Shown: positions 25,048 through 34,122 of the stretch, piece by piece
Layout of the letters: each line of letters opens with the position of its first letter
How positions within the stretch are numbered: position 1 is the stretch's first letter
NCBI GenBank assembly: GCA_044348085.1
Contig: JBIKTM010000018.1
Coordinates: 1-36,259, forward strand
Source: Verrucolacustris sp044348085
Lineage (GTDB): Bacteria > Verrucomicrobiota > Verrucomicrobiia > Methylacidiphilales > Verrucolacustridaceae
DNA: 36,259 nucleotides
Reading direction: 5' to 3'
Program-made: the position numbers and the translations under genes
Notes under the pieces: model-generated
The model's database searches: none
Seen by the model: the letters and a program-made list of their open reading frames with translations, nothing else
What the model was told of the DNA's origin: nothing

Positions 25048-25892
25048 ACTCTCCCCGCTAAAACGATATACCCGTAGAAAACGGGAAGACTAAAAAGCAA
25101 GCTATCCACCAAGTCCAATGCCCCACCAATTCCAGGCAGAAAATGACCCGAATCCTTTACTTGGGCATCCCTTTTCACTACCGACTCACCCAAATCCCCA
25201 ATCACACTCGCCCCCGCTAAACCCAAACCCAGAATCCAAGCGTGAATTCCACCCAAGTTACCCAAAGCATCGGGAAATAGAGACGGCAAACTTATACTGG
25301 TCACCACGGCAAGGATAACTCCTCCCGCCAAGCCCTCCCACGTTTTCTTGGGGCTAATCACGGGACTCATCTTGTGCCGACCAAAAAGCTTTCCTGCGAT
25401 ATAAGCTCCCACATCGGTAAATTTAGACACAGCCACCGCATACGTCAGAAGCGCGATCCCATTTCCCTGACTTCCAGTGTAGAGAATTTTTGTCGCGTAA
25501 TTTAAAAGATAGGGAACATAGAAAAAACCGAATAAGGTCAAAGCCATCGCCTCAGTAGCCCCCTCTACCTTCGGGTGGAACACCCGCCGTGTGAGCGCTC
25601 CTAGAATCACCAAAAGAACCAGTACTGCCTCCCCGGAAAATGCCGCGGGAAATCCACCCGAGGGTGACACCACAGAGAAAAATGTTGCGGCATACAGTAG
25701 CCCACCCGCCAAAAGACCCGTTTTCAAGAAAACTGTTCGGCCTGCACTTCTTTGGGAAAGATAAAATTCTCTTTGTGCCGCCAATCCGACAATCGCAATC
25801 AGAAGAAACACCCCATTGGTGTAACGAAGGGTTACCAGGGCCAAAATAATGCCCCAAAGAAGAAGCGAGGAGAAAAGTCGAGCTCCGAGCAT
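25044..25892 (-). CDS. cdsA: Phosphatidate cytidylyltransferase CdsA
   Basis: CdsA makes CDP-diacylglycerol, the precursor of phospholipids, in the inner membrane. The 282 residues contain about seven or eight hydrophobic helices and the C-terminal signature region GDLGESVVKRDAQVKD followed by SGHFLPGIGGALDLVDS. In the E. coli type the end of that signature is HGGxxDR; here it reads IGGALDL, so His and Arg are replaced while the Asp is kept. PKKTWEGLAGG is also intact. The open frame can be extended to 25964, but I choose the ATG at 25892 because GGAGGG lies seven bases upstream and only one base separates it from the uppS stop. Confidence 0.93.
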   Translation of the reverse strand: MLGARLFSSLLLWGIILALVTLRYTNGVFLLIAIVGLAAQREFYLSQRSAGRTVFLKTGLLAGGLLYAATFFSVVSPSGGFPAAFSGEAVLVLLVILGALTRRVFHPKVEGATEAMALTLFGFFYVPYLLNYATKILYTGSQGNGIALLTYAVAVSKFTDVGAYIAGKLFGRHKMSPVISPKKTWEGLAGGVILAVVTSISLPSLFPDALGNLGGIHAWILGLGLAGASVIGDLGESVVKRDAQVKDSGHFLPGIGGALDLVDSLLFSLPVFYGYIVLAGRV

Positions 25893-25893
25893 G

Positions 25894-26613
25894 CTAAATC
25901 CCTCCAAATCTCCGTTCCCGACCCGCGTAATCCGCCAAAGCCTTCGTAAACTCCTCTTTTCCAAAGTCAGGCCAAAGAACAGGCGTCACATAGATCTCTG
26001 CATACGAAATCTGCCAAAGCATAAAATTACTAATCCGCATCTCTCCACTGGTCCGAATGAGAAAGTCAGGATCAGGAATTCCATGCGTGTAGAGGTGAGC
26101 GGAGACAGTCTCTTCGCGGATTTTCTCAGGATCCAGCTTTCCTGTTTTTACTTCCCGCGCTATCGCCTGCATCGCCTCAATAATCTCAACACGTGACCCA
26201 TAACTGAGAGCGAGGATTAGATCCAACCGCTGATTTTCTTTCGTTCTTTCTATGGCCCCCTCCAACTCCTCCCGAACTGCGTCCGGTAAATCCTGCTTCC
26301 GGCCGATCATTCGCAACCGAATCCCCTCTTTTCCCATCTCATTCAACTCCTCCCGAATCACTCCCCGAAGCAATCCCATCAACCCCTGTACCTCTTCTCT
26401 TGGTCTCTGCCAATTTTCGACGGAAAAGGCGTACAAGGTCAAATATCGAACCCCATGATCAATCGCCGCCTGAACAACATGCTTCACCGACTTTCGACCC
26501 GCCTCATGCCCGCTCAAGCGAGGCAAGTGATGCTTTTGAGCCCAACGCCCATTTCCATCCATGATGATGGCAACGTGCTGGGGCACCGTTGAAACTGTCT
26601 TTTCCTTAGCCAT
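25894..26613 (-). CDS. uppS: Isoprenyl transferase / undecaprenyl diphosphate synthase UppS
   Basis: UppS adds isoprene units in cis configuration to make the C55 lipid carrier used for peptidoglycan and LPS glycans. The 239 residues start close to the family core: HVAIIMDGNGRWAQ (13-26, catalytic Asp19), then GHEAGRKSV, LTLYAFSVENWQRP, and the C-terminal RTSGEMRISNFMLWQ and WPDFGKEE motifs. All the standard regions are present. I choose ATG at 26613, overlapping the purA end by eight bases; a TTG ten codons upstream (26643) is possible but less likely. The next gene, cdsA, follows after one base. Confidence 0.95.
   Translation of the reverse strand: MAKEKTVSTVPQHVAIIMDGNGRWAQKHHLPRLSGHEAGRKSVKHVVQAAIDHGVRYLTLYAFSVENWQRPREEVQGLMGLLRGVIREELNEMGKEGIRLRMIGRKQDLPDAVREELEGAIERTKENQRLDLILALSYGSRVEIIEAMQAIAREVKTGKLDPEKIREETVSAHLYTHGIPDPDFLIRTSGEMRISNFMLWQISYAEIYVTPVLWPDFGKEEFTKALADYAGRERRFGGI
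25900..25905 (-). promoter_or_regulatory. Ribosome-binding site that decides the cdsA start
   Basis: The minus strand reads GGAGGG seven bases before the ATG at 25892, inside the end of uppS. The longer frame from 25964 has no comparable site and would overlap uppS by about 70 bases. Confidence 0.75.
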
Positions 26614-27886
26614 GTCGGAACGTCTGATCTCGCCCTGCCCCAACGGAAATAATTCCTAAAGGCGCCCCAACCATTTTAGCGATCGCGGATAAATAAATTC
26701 TGGCCTTGCGGGGCAAATCCTTCCAGTGCCGAGCTTCTGTCGTGGGTTCACACCATCCTTCAAATATGCGATAAATAGGTCGGCACCGCTCCCAATCTGT
26801 CGACTCCACAGGTGGCTCCCGCAAAACCTTCCCCTTCAGCCGATACCCTACACAGACAGGAATTTTTTCGAGCCCATCCAAACCATCTAGATTCGTAATC
26901 GCCATCTCCGTAACCCCATTTAGTTGGACCGCTCTGCGAACAAGAACCGCGTCAAACCACCCGCAACGACGGGCACGTCCTGTGGTGGAGCCAAATTCTC
27001 TTCCCATTCCATGCAGCAAATGCCCAAGCGTTCCATCCTCAGTGACGAAGGGTCCACCCCCGACTCGAGTGGTGTAGGCCTTCAAAACCCCCACGACCCT
27101 CTGTATTGCCGTAGGCGGAACACCCGTGCCTGTACACGCTCCCCCTGCCGTACAATGGGAACTGGTCACAAAGGGATAGGTTCCGTGATCAACATCCAAA
27201 AAGGTTCCTTGGGCACCTTCTATCAAAATTCGTTTGCCCGTCGAAACAGCACGATGAGCCAAAGTCACCCCATCCGCCAGATACGGACGCAAAAAGCGGG
27301 CTGCTTTGCTCATCTCTCGCACAGTCTGTGTAGCCGAAATTTTGTCCCAACCCTGACTTGCAGCGTGACGATTGTGGGCTGCCACACGGTCCCGTAATCG
27401 TCTGCCCAACTCTGCAGGCGGCAACGCCATCTCGCCCGCCCGCAGCCCCACCCGCGTTGCCTTGTCGGAGTAAGCCGGGCCAATACCCCGACCTGTTGTG
27501 CCAATCTTTCCATGCCCCCGTTTTTTTTCAGACCCCTGATCCACGGCTCGATGATGTGGCAAAACCAGGTGAGCCTGTTCGGCGAGATGAAGTCTTCCTC
27601 GTGTCCTGATTTTTCTTCGAGTCAGGCCCTCAATCTCTTTGACCAACCCGACTGGATCCACAACGGCTCCTCCCGCAATCAAACATGAAACATCCGAACG
27701 CAAAATTCCAGACGGGACCAGATGCAGAATATATTTTTCTTTTCCGATCTCCACCGTGTGACCCGCGTTGTTTCCTCCCTGCGCTCGCAAGACCCAATCC
27801 GCCTCCGATGCCATTACATCTAAGATTTTTCCCTTCCCTTCATCCCCCCACTGAAGGCCCAGAACGATCGTAACGCGCGACTTCAA
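26606..27886 (-). CDS. purA: Adenylosuccinate synthase PurA
   Basis: PurA joins IMP and aspartate with GTP to adenylosuccinate, a step to AMP. The 426 residues show the N-terminal GTP-binding loop GLQWGDEGKGK (10-20) with the catalytic Asp14, NNAGHTV with the catalytic His, GTTGRGIGPAY, and IEGAQGTFLDVDHGTYPFVTS. The length is that of the family. The start is TTG at 27886, four bases into the ugd stop (TTGA), with no clear ribosome-binding site, so translation is probably coupled. A purine gene in an otherwise envelope-related run is unusual but not unknown. Confidence 0.95.
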   Translation of the reverse strand: MKSRVTIVLGLQWGDEGKGKILDVMASEADWVLRAQGGNNAGHTVEIGKEKYILHLVPSGILRSDVSCLIAGGAVVDPVGLVKEIEGLTRRKIRTRGRLHLAEQAHLVLPHHRAVDQGSEKKRGHGKIGTTGRGIGPAYSDKATRVGLRAGEMALPPAELGRRLRDRVAAHNRHAASQGWDKISATQTVREMSKAARFLRPYLADGVTLAHRAVSTGKRILIEGAQGTFLDVDHGTYPFVTSSHCTAGGACTGTGVPPTAIQRVVGVLKAYTTRVGGGPFVTEDGTLGHLLHGMGREFGSTTGRARRCGWFDAVLVRRAVQLNGVTEMAITNLDGLDGLEKIPVCVGYRLKGKVLREPPVESTDWERCRPIYRIFEGWCEPTTEARHWKDLPRKARIYLSAIAKMVGAPLGIISVGAGRDQTFRHG

Positions 27887-29175
27887 CGCCCAACGCTCGT
27901 GTACTCAAATCCTAGGGACTTCATTTCCGCAGGATTGAGAAGGTTTCGTCCGTCAAAGATTCGCGGGGTACGCATGGATTGTCTAATTTTGTGCCAATCC
28001 AGTAAACGATATTCTGGCCACTCTGTCGCCACAATAAGTGCATCCGCCCCTTCCGCCACCTGATGGGCATCCGAAACAATCTCGACCCCTTGGGGTAAAA
28101 GTTCCCGAGCTTTGTCACCACCTTTCGGGTCGTGACAACGTAGAATGGCTCCCTCGGATACCATCCGCTTCGCCAATTCAATCGCCACACTGGAACGGAC
28201 ATCATCCGTGTTCGCCTTGAAAGCGAGCCCCAACTGGCCGACTTTTTTGTCCTTCATCACCCAAAGGGAACTGCGCAGTTTCTTTAGGAATCTCTCTGGA
28301 ATGGAAGCATTGATTTTTTCCACTTCCCTCATCAATCCAAAATCCACCCCTAACTGCTCCGCAATCCGAATAAATGCGCTCACATCCTTCGGGAAACAGG
28401 ATCCACCATATCCTAAACCCGCATTCAAAAATGCTCTCCCGATTCTTGCATCCGACCCCATCCCCTCAGCCACCTGCGTGACGTTGGCTTGACTGGCCTC
28501 GCAAACCGCCGCCACCAGATTGATGTAGGTGATCTTCAACGCCAAAAAGCTATTCGCTGCATGCTTGATCAATTCCGCACTGTTTAAGTCAGTGATCATG
28601 ATCGGCGCCTTGAAAGGCTCGTAGATTGCCTTCATCGCAGCCACAGGCCTCTCCGAAGCCACTCCGATGACAATTCGGTCGGGTTTTTGAAGATCCGCAA
28701 CAGCACTGCCCTCCCGAAGAAACTCAGGATTGCTGACGACGTCAAATTCCACCCCTTTACGGCTGTAACGTCGGATCGTTTCAGTTACATGCTCACCGGT
28801 TTTCACGGGTACCGTGCTTTTGTCCACAATGATCCTATATCCGGGCAGCACTTCAGCAATTTCACGTGCGACATGTTCCACGTAACTGAGATCGACCGAA
28901 CCGTCTTCCTGTGGAGGTGTAGGTACTGCAATAAAGATGACCTCGGAATCTGCAACCGCCTCTTTCGTTGAGACCGTAAAGGAAAGACGCTTCAACTGTA
29001 CATTTCTTCGAATCAACTCCTCCAAGCCCGGTTCGTAGATGGGAATTCGGCCCGCCTGGAGTTCCTTGACCTTGGCCTGATTGTTGTCCACGCAGATGAC
29101 AGTGTGCCCCGCTTCGGCCAAGCAAGTTCCCGTCACCAACCCCACATAGCCAGAACCTATGATTGAAAGTTTCAT
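27883..29175 (-). CDS. ugd: UDP-glucose 6-dehydrogenase
   Basis: This 430-residue enzyme oxidises UDP-glucose twice with NAD+ to UDP-glucuronate, a precursor for exopolysaccharide or LPS sugars. It has the NAD loop GSGYVGLVTG (7-16), VDKSTVPVKTG, the GSAVADLQKPDRIVIG segment, the catalytic Cys260 in GYGGSCFPKD, and the C-terminal LAFKANTDDVRSS. Catalytic residues look complete. The start ATG is preceded by an A/T-rich leader without a Shine-Dalgarno sequence. It begins a run of seven genes through ispG that overlap or touch, and lies 26 bases downstream of lptD. Confidence 0.95.
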   Translation of the reverse strand: MKLSIIGSGYVGLVTGTCLAEAGHTVICVDNNQAKVKELQAGRIPIYEPGLEELIRRNVQLKRLSFTVSTKEAVADSEVIFIAVPTPPQEDGSVDLSYVEHVAREIAEVLPGYRIIVDKSTVPVKTGEHVTETIRRYSRKGVEFDVVSNPEFLREGSAVADLQKPDRIVIGVASERPVAAMKAIYEPFKAPIMITDLNSAELIKHAANSFLALKITYINLVAAVCEASQANVTQVAEGMGSDARIGRAFLNAGLGYGGSCFPKDVSAFIRIAEQLGVDFGLMREVEKINASIPERFLKKLRSSLWVMKDKKVGQLGLAFKANTDDVRSSVAIELAKRMVSEGAILRCHDPKGGDKARELLPQGVEIVSDAHQVAEGADALIVATEWPEYRLLDWHKIRQSMRTPRIFDGRNLLNPAEMKSLGFEYTSVGR

Positions 29176-29201
29176 AAATTGAAATTTTTTGTGATACTCG
29201 C

Positions 29202-31706
29202 CTAATTTGAAGAACCTGAACCTCCGTCACGATAGCCACCACCCATATTTTGTTGATACCCGCCAACTCCCACTCCCGAGCTGGTTGGATTTTGATTAAA
29301 GCCTAAGGGCATTTCGGGGAAAGCTTTTAAGGTAAGAGTGGCCAAAGCCACGGTTTCTGATTGAGCACCCTGATTATTTCTTTGACCCACGGATACTCCT
29401 ATAATCCATGCCCCGATATCACGACAAAGACCAAAGTTTACTCCCTGAACCAGTCCAGGGTTGAGTGAATAGGTAACGCCTCCGTTAACTAGCCAGCTTT
29501 CATTGAGTCGGTAATGAGCCGTCGCATTGACTAAACTCGTCTGCGTATTTGTCAAAACCTCATTATTGAGGGCGTCTAAATAGGAAAAGCTTTCCAGAAA
29601 GGAGTAACTACCAAACAAATCAAGAGCAGGACATATTTGCCATCGGCTTCCAAGATTTAGAGAGTTGAACCCATTCCCGCTAATCGCCGTAGTAGCCCCA
29701 ACTGTCCCTGTCCACCAAGGAACCGGCATGACATTCAGAACATTATAAAGTTCCGGCAAAGAGGATGGGACCGTTTCAGGAATTTGGACACTTTGGAAAT
29801 TCAAGCTGGTAAGCTCAGGGCGGATCGGCTGGTAATCGGTATATATTTTCCAGTTCGCCAACTCGTAAGGCGCCCCATCTCTCTTAGTCATAATGCGATT
29901 CATCATTCCGGGACGCACAATGAGCAGTTTATCAATTGAGTCGATTGAATTATATAATGAAGAATTGAGGGGTTGGGACTCGGTTGAGTTCACCCGGCTG
30001 TCAAACCCTGCGAACTCGTTAGGACGTACATTCGGTTGTGGAATATAGGCGGCTTGAATAAAAGGCTCGAATACGTGCCGGATCCCATCAATCGCCCAGG
30101 CCTTGTTCTTAACTTCATTCCATGTTGCATAGGCCTTTGTCGAGGCATCGAGTCCAAAATTAAAGACATAGCGAAAAAGAGAGGTATCCGCCAAAGGAGC
30201 ATCGTTCCCGATGTTGTAGCCTGCTCCTCCGGCCGTGTTTTGTACGGCCCCACTTTGAGTTAGATTACTTCGATTGTAGACCGTTCCACGAATTCCCGCC
30301 CGCGGAGTTAAATTGAGCCAATTAAAGTATTGCCTCGGATAGAGCAGTTGGTGGTAGGTGTCATATCGCAATGCCGAATAATCAGTTTGGTTTGACACTT
30401 GATTCCACTGAGTTCCCAAATTATCCACGCTCGATTCTCCCTCATAAGCCAACCCTGGATTTCCATCTGGATTTTTAAGGAGATCCTCCTTGTCATAGGT
30501 TCCCGGGATAAATTGGCGCTTAAACTCGATTTTGGCTGACGGCTTCTGCTGCTGCGTTTGAAACAGATTGTTGATCTGCGTGCGTGCATTTGCCGTAACC
30601 GTAAAATTGGGATCCTGATACATCACATCTGCAAAGGTGTTAGGTTGCTGATCCTGAATATACTCCTCAGGAAAAAAGTCTTGGGTCACGTATGCATCAC
30701 TCAACACATTGACCCTAGATCGTGTACTCAAAGAGGGCGCATCAAAATCAGGAGCCCGGTCTTTATCGACAGGATTCCCTCCCTTCATGATTGTCGTGTT
30801 ATGTTTGTACGGAAAATAGTATCTCCCACGAGGCGGGGCAGAAGCCGCAGGTCGCTCTGCGTCCCCTTCATAAATCTGATAGCCACGATCGTTGATATAC
30901 CAACCCCGCAATGCCACCTCGGTAAGCGGATGATCCGAATTTTTCCCAGGAGTTTCATATGTCGCTTCAGCTCCGCCAGCCCAACCTCGCCGGCCATAAT
31001 TCGCAAGGGTCACGCCTGCTTTGAGTTTGTCCGTAATCCCAAAACGGTAAGTGCCGATCACGTAGGTTCCAAGGCGTGTCACCGACCCAAAACTAATGTC
31101 AGGAGACGAACCCATATCCCGCTCGTAAAGGCTGAGCTGTGGAAAGTAGAAAAAGGGCACATCTCCGAAATATCCGACAGAGTTTTCTACAATCGTCTTG
31201 TCCCCAGGATAAATTGAAACCGAGGACGCCTTTGTTTTCCATCCAGGGGTCTCGCGGTCATCCGTCGAGTAGTCCCCTCCCGCAATGTCGTAGTGACCCA
31301 GCTCAGGACTGTCGATCGACTCCCCCTCCACCATCATCTTTCCATCCAAAAAGCGGAACTTTTCCGATAACATTTTCTTGGTTCGAAAATTATAGGTCAA
31401 CAGATCCCCCCGATAAATCTGCCCTAACATATAGAGCCGCACATTCCCCTTGGCCGTCGCCTCTTTGCTTTGCGGATTAAAGTGAACCTCGTCCGCCATC
31501 AAAACATCCCCCCCATACGTCACCACCACATTATCCTTAGCGTAGTAGATTCCCCCCTCATATCGATTCGCCCCATCCGATGTAATTTGTAAAGGCGGCT
31601 CAACGGACTCAGGGGCCTCCTGCGTCTGTGCTCCACCCGCACCCAGTGACCCCATCCAGGTCAAAAAGGCACAGAAGATCACCTTCCATGAATTGTTTAT
31701 TTGCAT
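29202..31706 (-). CDS. lptD: LptD-type outer-membrane LPS assembly protein
   Basis: LptD is the outer-membrane beta-barrel that inserts LPS into the outer leaflet with the lipoprotein LptE. This 834-residue protein has a signal peptide (to about AGGA at 26), an OstA/LptA-like N-terminal domain (about 38-150; DNVVVTYGGDVLMADEVHF and ATAKGNVRLY are typical), and a long barrel with alternating aromatic strands. The protein ends unusually, in a glycine-rich tail (SSGVGVGGYQQNMGGGYRD, then GSGSSN) rather than the terminal aromatic of many barrels. Only two Cys follow the signal peptide (ICPALD, LCRDIG), fewer than the four of E. coli LptD. It precedes ugd by 26 bases and nadA lies 102 bases upstream. 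Confidence 0.85.
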   Translation of the reverse strand: MQINNSWKVIFCAFLTWMGSLGAGGAQTQEAPESVEPPLQITSDGANRYEGGIYYAKDNVVVTYGGDVLMADEVHFNPQSKEATAKGNVRLYMLGQIYRGDLLTYNFRTKKMLSEKFRFLDGKMMVEGESIDSPELGHYDIAGGDYSTDDRETPGWKTKASSVSIYPGDKTIVENSVGYFGDVPFFYFPQLSLYERDMGSSPDISFGSVTRLGTYVIGTYRFGITDKLKAGVTLANYGRRGWAGGAEATYETPGKNSDHPLTEVALRGWYINDRGYQIYEGDAERPAASAPPRGRYYFPYKHNTTIMKGGNPVDKDRAPDFDAPSLSTRSRVNVLSDAYVTQDFFPEEYIQDQQPNTFADVMYQDPNFTVTANARTQINNLFQTQQQKPSAKIEFKRQFIPGTYDKEDLLKNPDGNPGLAYEGESSVDNLGTQWNQVSNQTDYSALRYDTYHQLLYPRQYFNWLNLTPRAGIRGTVYNRSNLTQSGAVQNTAGGAGYNIGNDAPLADTSLFRYVFNFGLDASTKAYATWNEVKNKAWAIDGIRHVFEPFIQAAYIPQPNVRPNEFAGFDSRVNSTESQPLNSSLYNSIDSIDKLLIVRPGMMNRIMTKRDGAPYELANWKIYTDYQPIRPELTSLNFQSVQIPETVPSSLPELYNVLNVMPVPWWTGTVGATTAISGNGFNSLNLGSRWQICPALDLFGSYSFLESFSYLDALNNEVLTNTQTSLVNATAHYRLNESWLVNGGVTYSLNPGLVQGVNFGLCRDIGAWIIGVSVGQRNNQGAQSETVALATLTLKAFPEMPLGFNQNPTSSGVGVGGYQQNMGGGYRDGGSGSSN

Positions 31707-31808
31707 AGGATTGCGTAAAAAGTTCTAGCGAAACTCCGTCTTCTGCCTAGTCAAATCCTCCCGCGCCAAAATGTTGCTTTTTTGTGCCTTTAAGTACCTT
31801 TTAGATAG

Positions 31809-32777
31809 CTAGTTACGACTCCATTCCAGCATCCTCTCAATTGGAGCTTTTGCCCTTTCAATTATCTCCTGACTCAATACAAGTTCAGGGGACATACTCT
31901 CCAGTGCCCCCACCGCCTTCGCCAAGGTATTCATCTTCATGTACCGACACTCCCCGCACGCACAGCGGTCGGTCGGTCCCGCTATAAATTGCCTATCCGG
32001 CATCTCCCGACGTAACCGGTGCAACATTCCTTCCTCAGTCACAACTATGAAGGCCTGAGCAGGCGAATTTCTGCAGTACCCTACCATTTTCTCTGTGGAG
32101 CACACTTCATCCGCCAAGGCACGAACCGCCCTTGTGCATTCGGGATGAGCTACCACTCGGGCTTCCGGGTGCTCTTTGCGAATTCGATCAATCGACGCAG
32201 CAGTAAATTCCATGTGCACATAACAGTCCCCATCCCAGAGCCTCATCTTGCGTCCCGTTCGCTGCACGACCCAATCCCCCAAATTGCGATCCGGTAAAAA
32301 CAGAATCTCTCGATCTTTAGGAACTCTTTGAACAATCTTCTCGGCGTTTCCCGAAGTGCAGATCACATCACTCTGCGCCTTCACAGCCGCCGTGCAGTTC
32401 ACGTACGAAACCACGTACAGCCCAGGATTTTTCATGCGGTACTCCTCTAACTCCTCTGCAGGACATGAATCGGCCAATGAGCAACCGGCACCCAGATCGG
32501 GCATCAACACTTTCTTCTCTGGATTCACAATCTTGGCCGTTTCTGCCATGAAATGAACCCCGCAAAACAAAATACAATCCCCTTTCGCCTTCTGCGCCTC
32601 GTAACTCAATCCCAGCGAATCTCCCACATAGTCCGCCACCTCTTGAATCTCCTTGGGCTGATAGTTGTGCGCCAACACCACCGCGTTTCGATCCTGCTTC
32701 AGATCCAGAAACTTTTGCTGCAAGGAGGTCACGGCATCACTTTGCCCCAGATCCATCCCCGTGACAAATCTCCCCAT
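31809..32777 (-). CDS. nadA: Quinolinate synthase NadA
   Basis: NadA condenses iminoaspartate and dihydroxyacetone phosphate to quinolinate, the first ring of NAD, with a [4Fe-4S] cluster. The 322 residues show AHNYQPKEIQEVADYVGDSL (36-55), FCGVHFMAETAKI, MPDLGAGCSLAD, YVNCTAAVK (Cys128), AHPECTRAV (Cys214) and CACGECRYMKMN (Cys272, Cys274, Cys277). These supply the cluster ligands. No signal peptide is present. The ATG at 32777 has only a weak upstream GAG, and an internal ATG at codon 8 is also possible. nadB and nadC are not in the window. It is divergent from the peptidase-like gene across 44 bases. Confidence 0.95.
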   Translation of the reverse strand: MGRFVTGMDLGQSDAVTSLQQKFLDLKQDRNAVVLAHNYQPKEIQEVADYVGDSLGLSYEAQKAKGDCILFCGVHFMAETAKIVNPEKKVLMPDLGAGCSLADSCPAEELEEYRMKNPGLYVVSYVNCTAAVKAQSDVICTSGNAEKIVQRVPKDREILFLPDRNLGDWVVQRTGRKMRLWDGDCYVHMEFTAASIDRIRKEHPEARVVAHPECTRAVRALADEVCSTEKMVGYCRNSPAQAFIVVTEEGMLHRLRREMPDRQFIAGPTDRCACGECRYMKMNTLAKAVGALESMSPELVLSQEIIERAKAPIERMLEWSRN

Positions 32778-32821
32778 GTTTCAAATTCGCTCTTTTAGGC
32801 CAACCCTATCTAAGATGCAAA

Positions 32822-34078
32822 ATGAGCTATCGGGCATGGATCCTTTGTCTTTCCACTCCGCTCCTTTTTCTCCTGATTCCCTGGCCTCTCTTGAGTCAAG
32901 ATGCCATCGAAAAAAAACCAGAACCCTTACTGCCCCTTACTCCTCCGTCGGGCTGGGAAAACACCTCTGCGAAAGAGTGGGCTAAACTTCTAAACCTACC
33001 TACAGAATCCGAAACGAAATATCAGTCCAGCTATCGAGTTTATATCGATCAAGGGCTCGAGCTGTTGGGGGCCCGCCCCAAATCCATCTCCCTGATTGCA
33101 AGTGAAGATCACCCCGATCAACTGACGATTATGTTTGCGAATAAAGGCGACTCAGCAAGCACCTACCTCCGCTCGAACGCGATTGCGAATGCTTCGCTCA
33201 AGGACATCACCGACATCAAGCGACTGATCCAAGCTGATTACGATATCTTAAAGAAAAACATTTCAGAACAACTTGGAAAACCCTCCACCCAAGGCTTTGG
33301 AGAGGCCGGCAAAGCTCGGGAATTCCCCCTTCGATGGGACTATCAAGGAACAGCCTTCCTACTGATCGAACGACCCGGAGAATACTGCGTCCTTCGAATC
33401 CTTCCATCCTCGTCCGCAGACCAAGGCGGGAAAACAAGCCGGATTTCCGACTCGGCGATGCGCGAGAGAATGAAAAACAATGTGGTCCACCGCCCTAACG
33501 GAGATGTAATCATTGAAAACATTCCTATGGTGGACCAAGGCCCGAAAGGATTTTGTGTTCCCGCAACTTATACCCGAGCCCTCCTGTACGCTGGCGTTCC
33601 TGCGGATCTCTATCTACTTGCTCTCCTTGGACGCACGGATGTGGGCGGGGGCACTTCGACAATCGCGATGGAAAACTCAGCCCGCGCTCTTGCCGCTAGC
33701 TATGGACGATCCATCAGCTCGGTTTCCCCTTCCTTGGATCTTCCTAAACTTGAGACCTTTTTCGAAAAAGGCATACCCCTCACATGGGCCATGTTTGTCG
33801 ATGAAAAGCTTGATCGCGACCTCTCGTCCCGACTACGGCAACGGACCGAGTCTGATCCTGACGCTTGGCTCAAAATACTTGCCGAAAAACGAAAAGCCGC
33901 TCGCTCCATCAAAAAGAATCTTAACAATGGCCACGTTTGCCTTCTGATTGGTTTGAACCGCAAAACAGGCGAACTCGCTACCTCCGACTCTTGGGGACCG
34001 GAGTTTGTTGAGCGCTGGATCACAGTCGAAGAGGCTCGAGCCATATCCCAAAGAGATCTCGGGGCCATCATCCCTTGA
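32822..34078 (+). CDS. Exported C39/papain-like cysteine peptidase-type protein
   Basis: This 418-residue protein has a signal peptide (first 26 residues, ending LLSQ-DA). The first 220 residues are a separate region of unknown type. From about 232 the protein looks like a papain-fold (C39-like) domain: IPMVDQGPKGFCVPATY gives the oxyanion Gln239 and nucleophile Cys245, NNGHVCLLIGLN gives His371, and TSDSWGP gives the acidic or polar third residue (Asp389). A complete triad suggests an active protease or transglutaminase/amidase-like enzyme in the envelope. I do not recognise a more specific family. It lies between divergent nadA and a small membrane protein gene 44 bases downstream. Confidence 0.78.
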   Translation: MSYRAWILCLSTPLLFLLIPWPLLSQDAIEKKPEPLLPLTPPSGWENTSAKEWAKLLNLPTESETKYQSSYRVYIDQGLELLGARPKSISLIASEDHPDQLTIMFANKGDSASTYLRSNAIANASLKDITDIKRLIQADYDILKKNISEQLGKPSTQGFGEAGKAREFPLRWDYQGTAFLLIERPGEYCVLRILPSSSADQGGKTSRISDSAMRERMKNNVVHRPNGDVIIENIPMVDQGPKGFCVPATYTRALLYAGVPADLYLLALLGRTDVGGGTSTIAMENSARALAASYGRSISSVSPSLDLPKLETFFEKGIPLTWAMFVDEKLDRDLSSRLRQRTESDPDAWLKILAEKRKAARSIKKNLNNGHVCLLIGLNRKTGELATSDSWGPEFVERWITVEEARAISQRDLGAIIP

Positions 34079-34122
34079 TTCCGAGGATGACAAACTGCTT
34101 CCTTCTCCTTTAACCTCTTTCT

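Noticed and set aside
25893..25964. Upstream extension of cdsA
   Set aside because: It would overlap uppS by about 70 bases and lacks the GGAGGG site found before the ATG at 25892.
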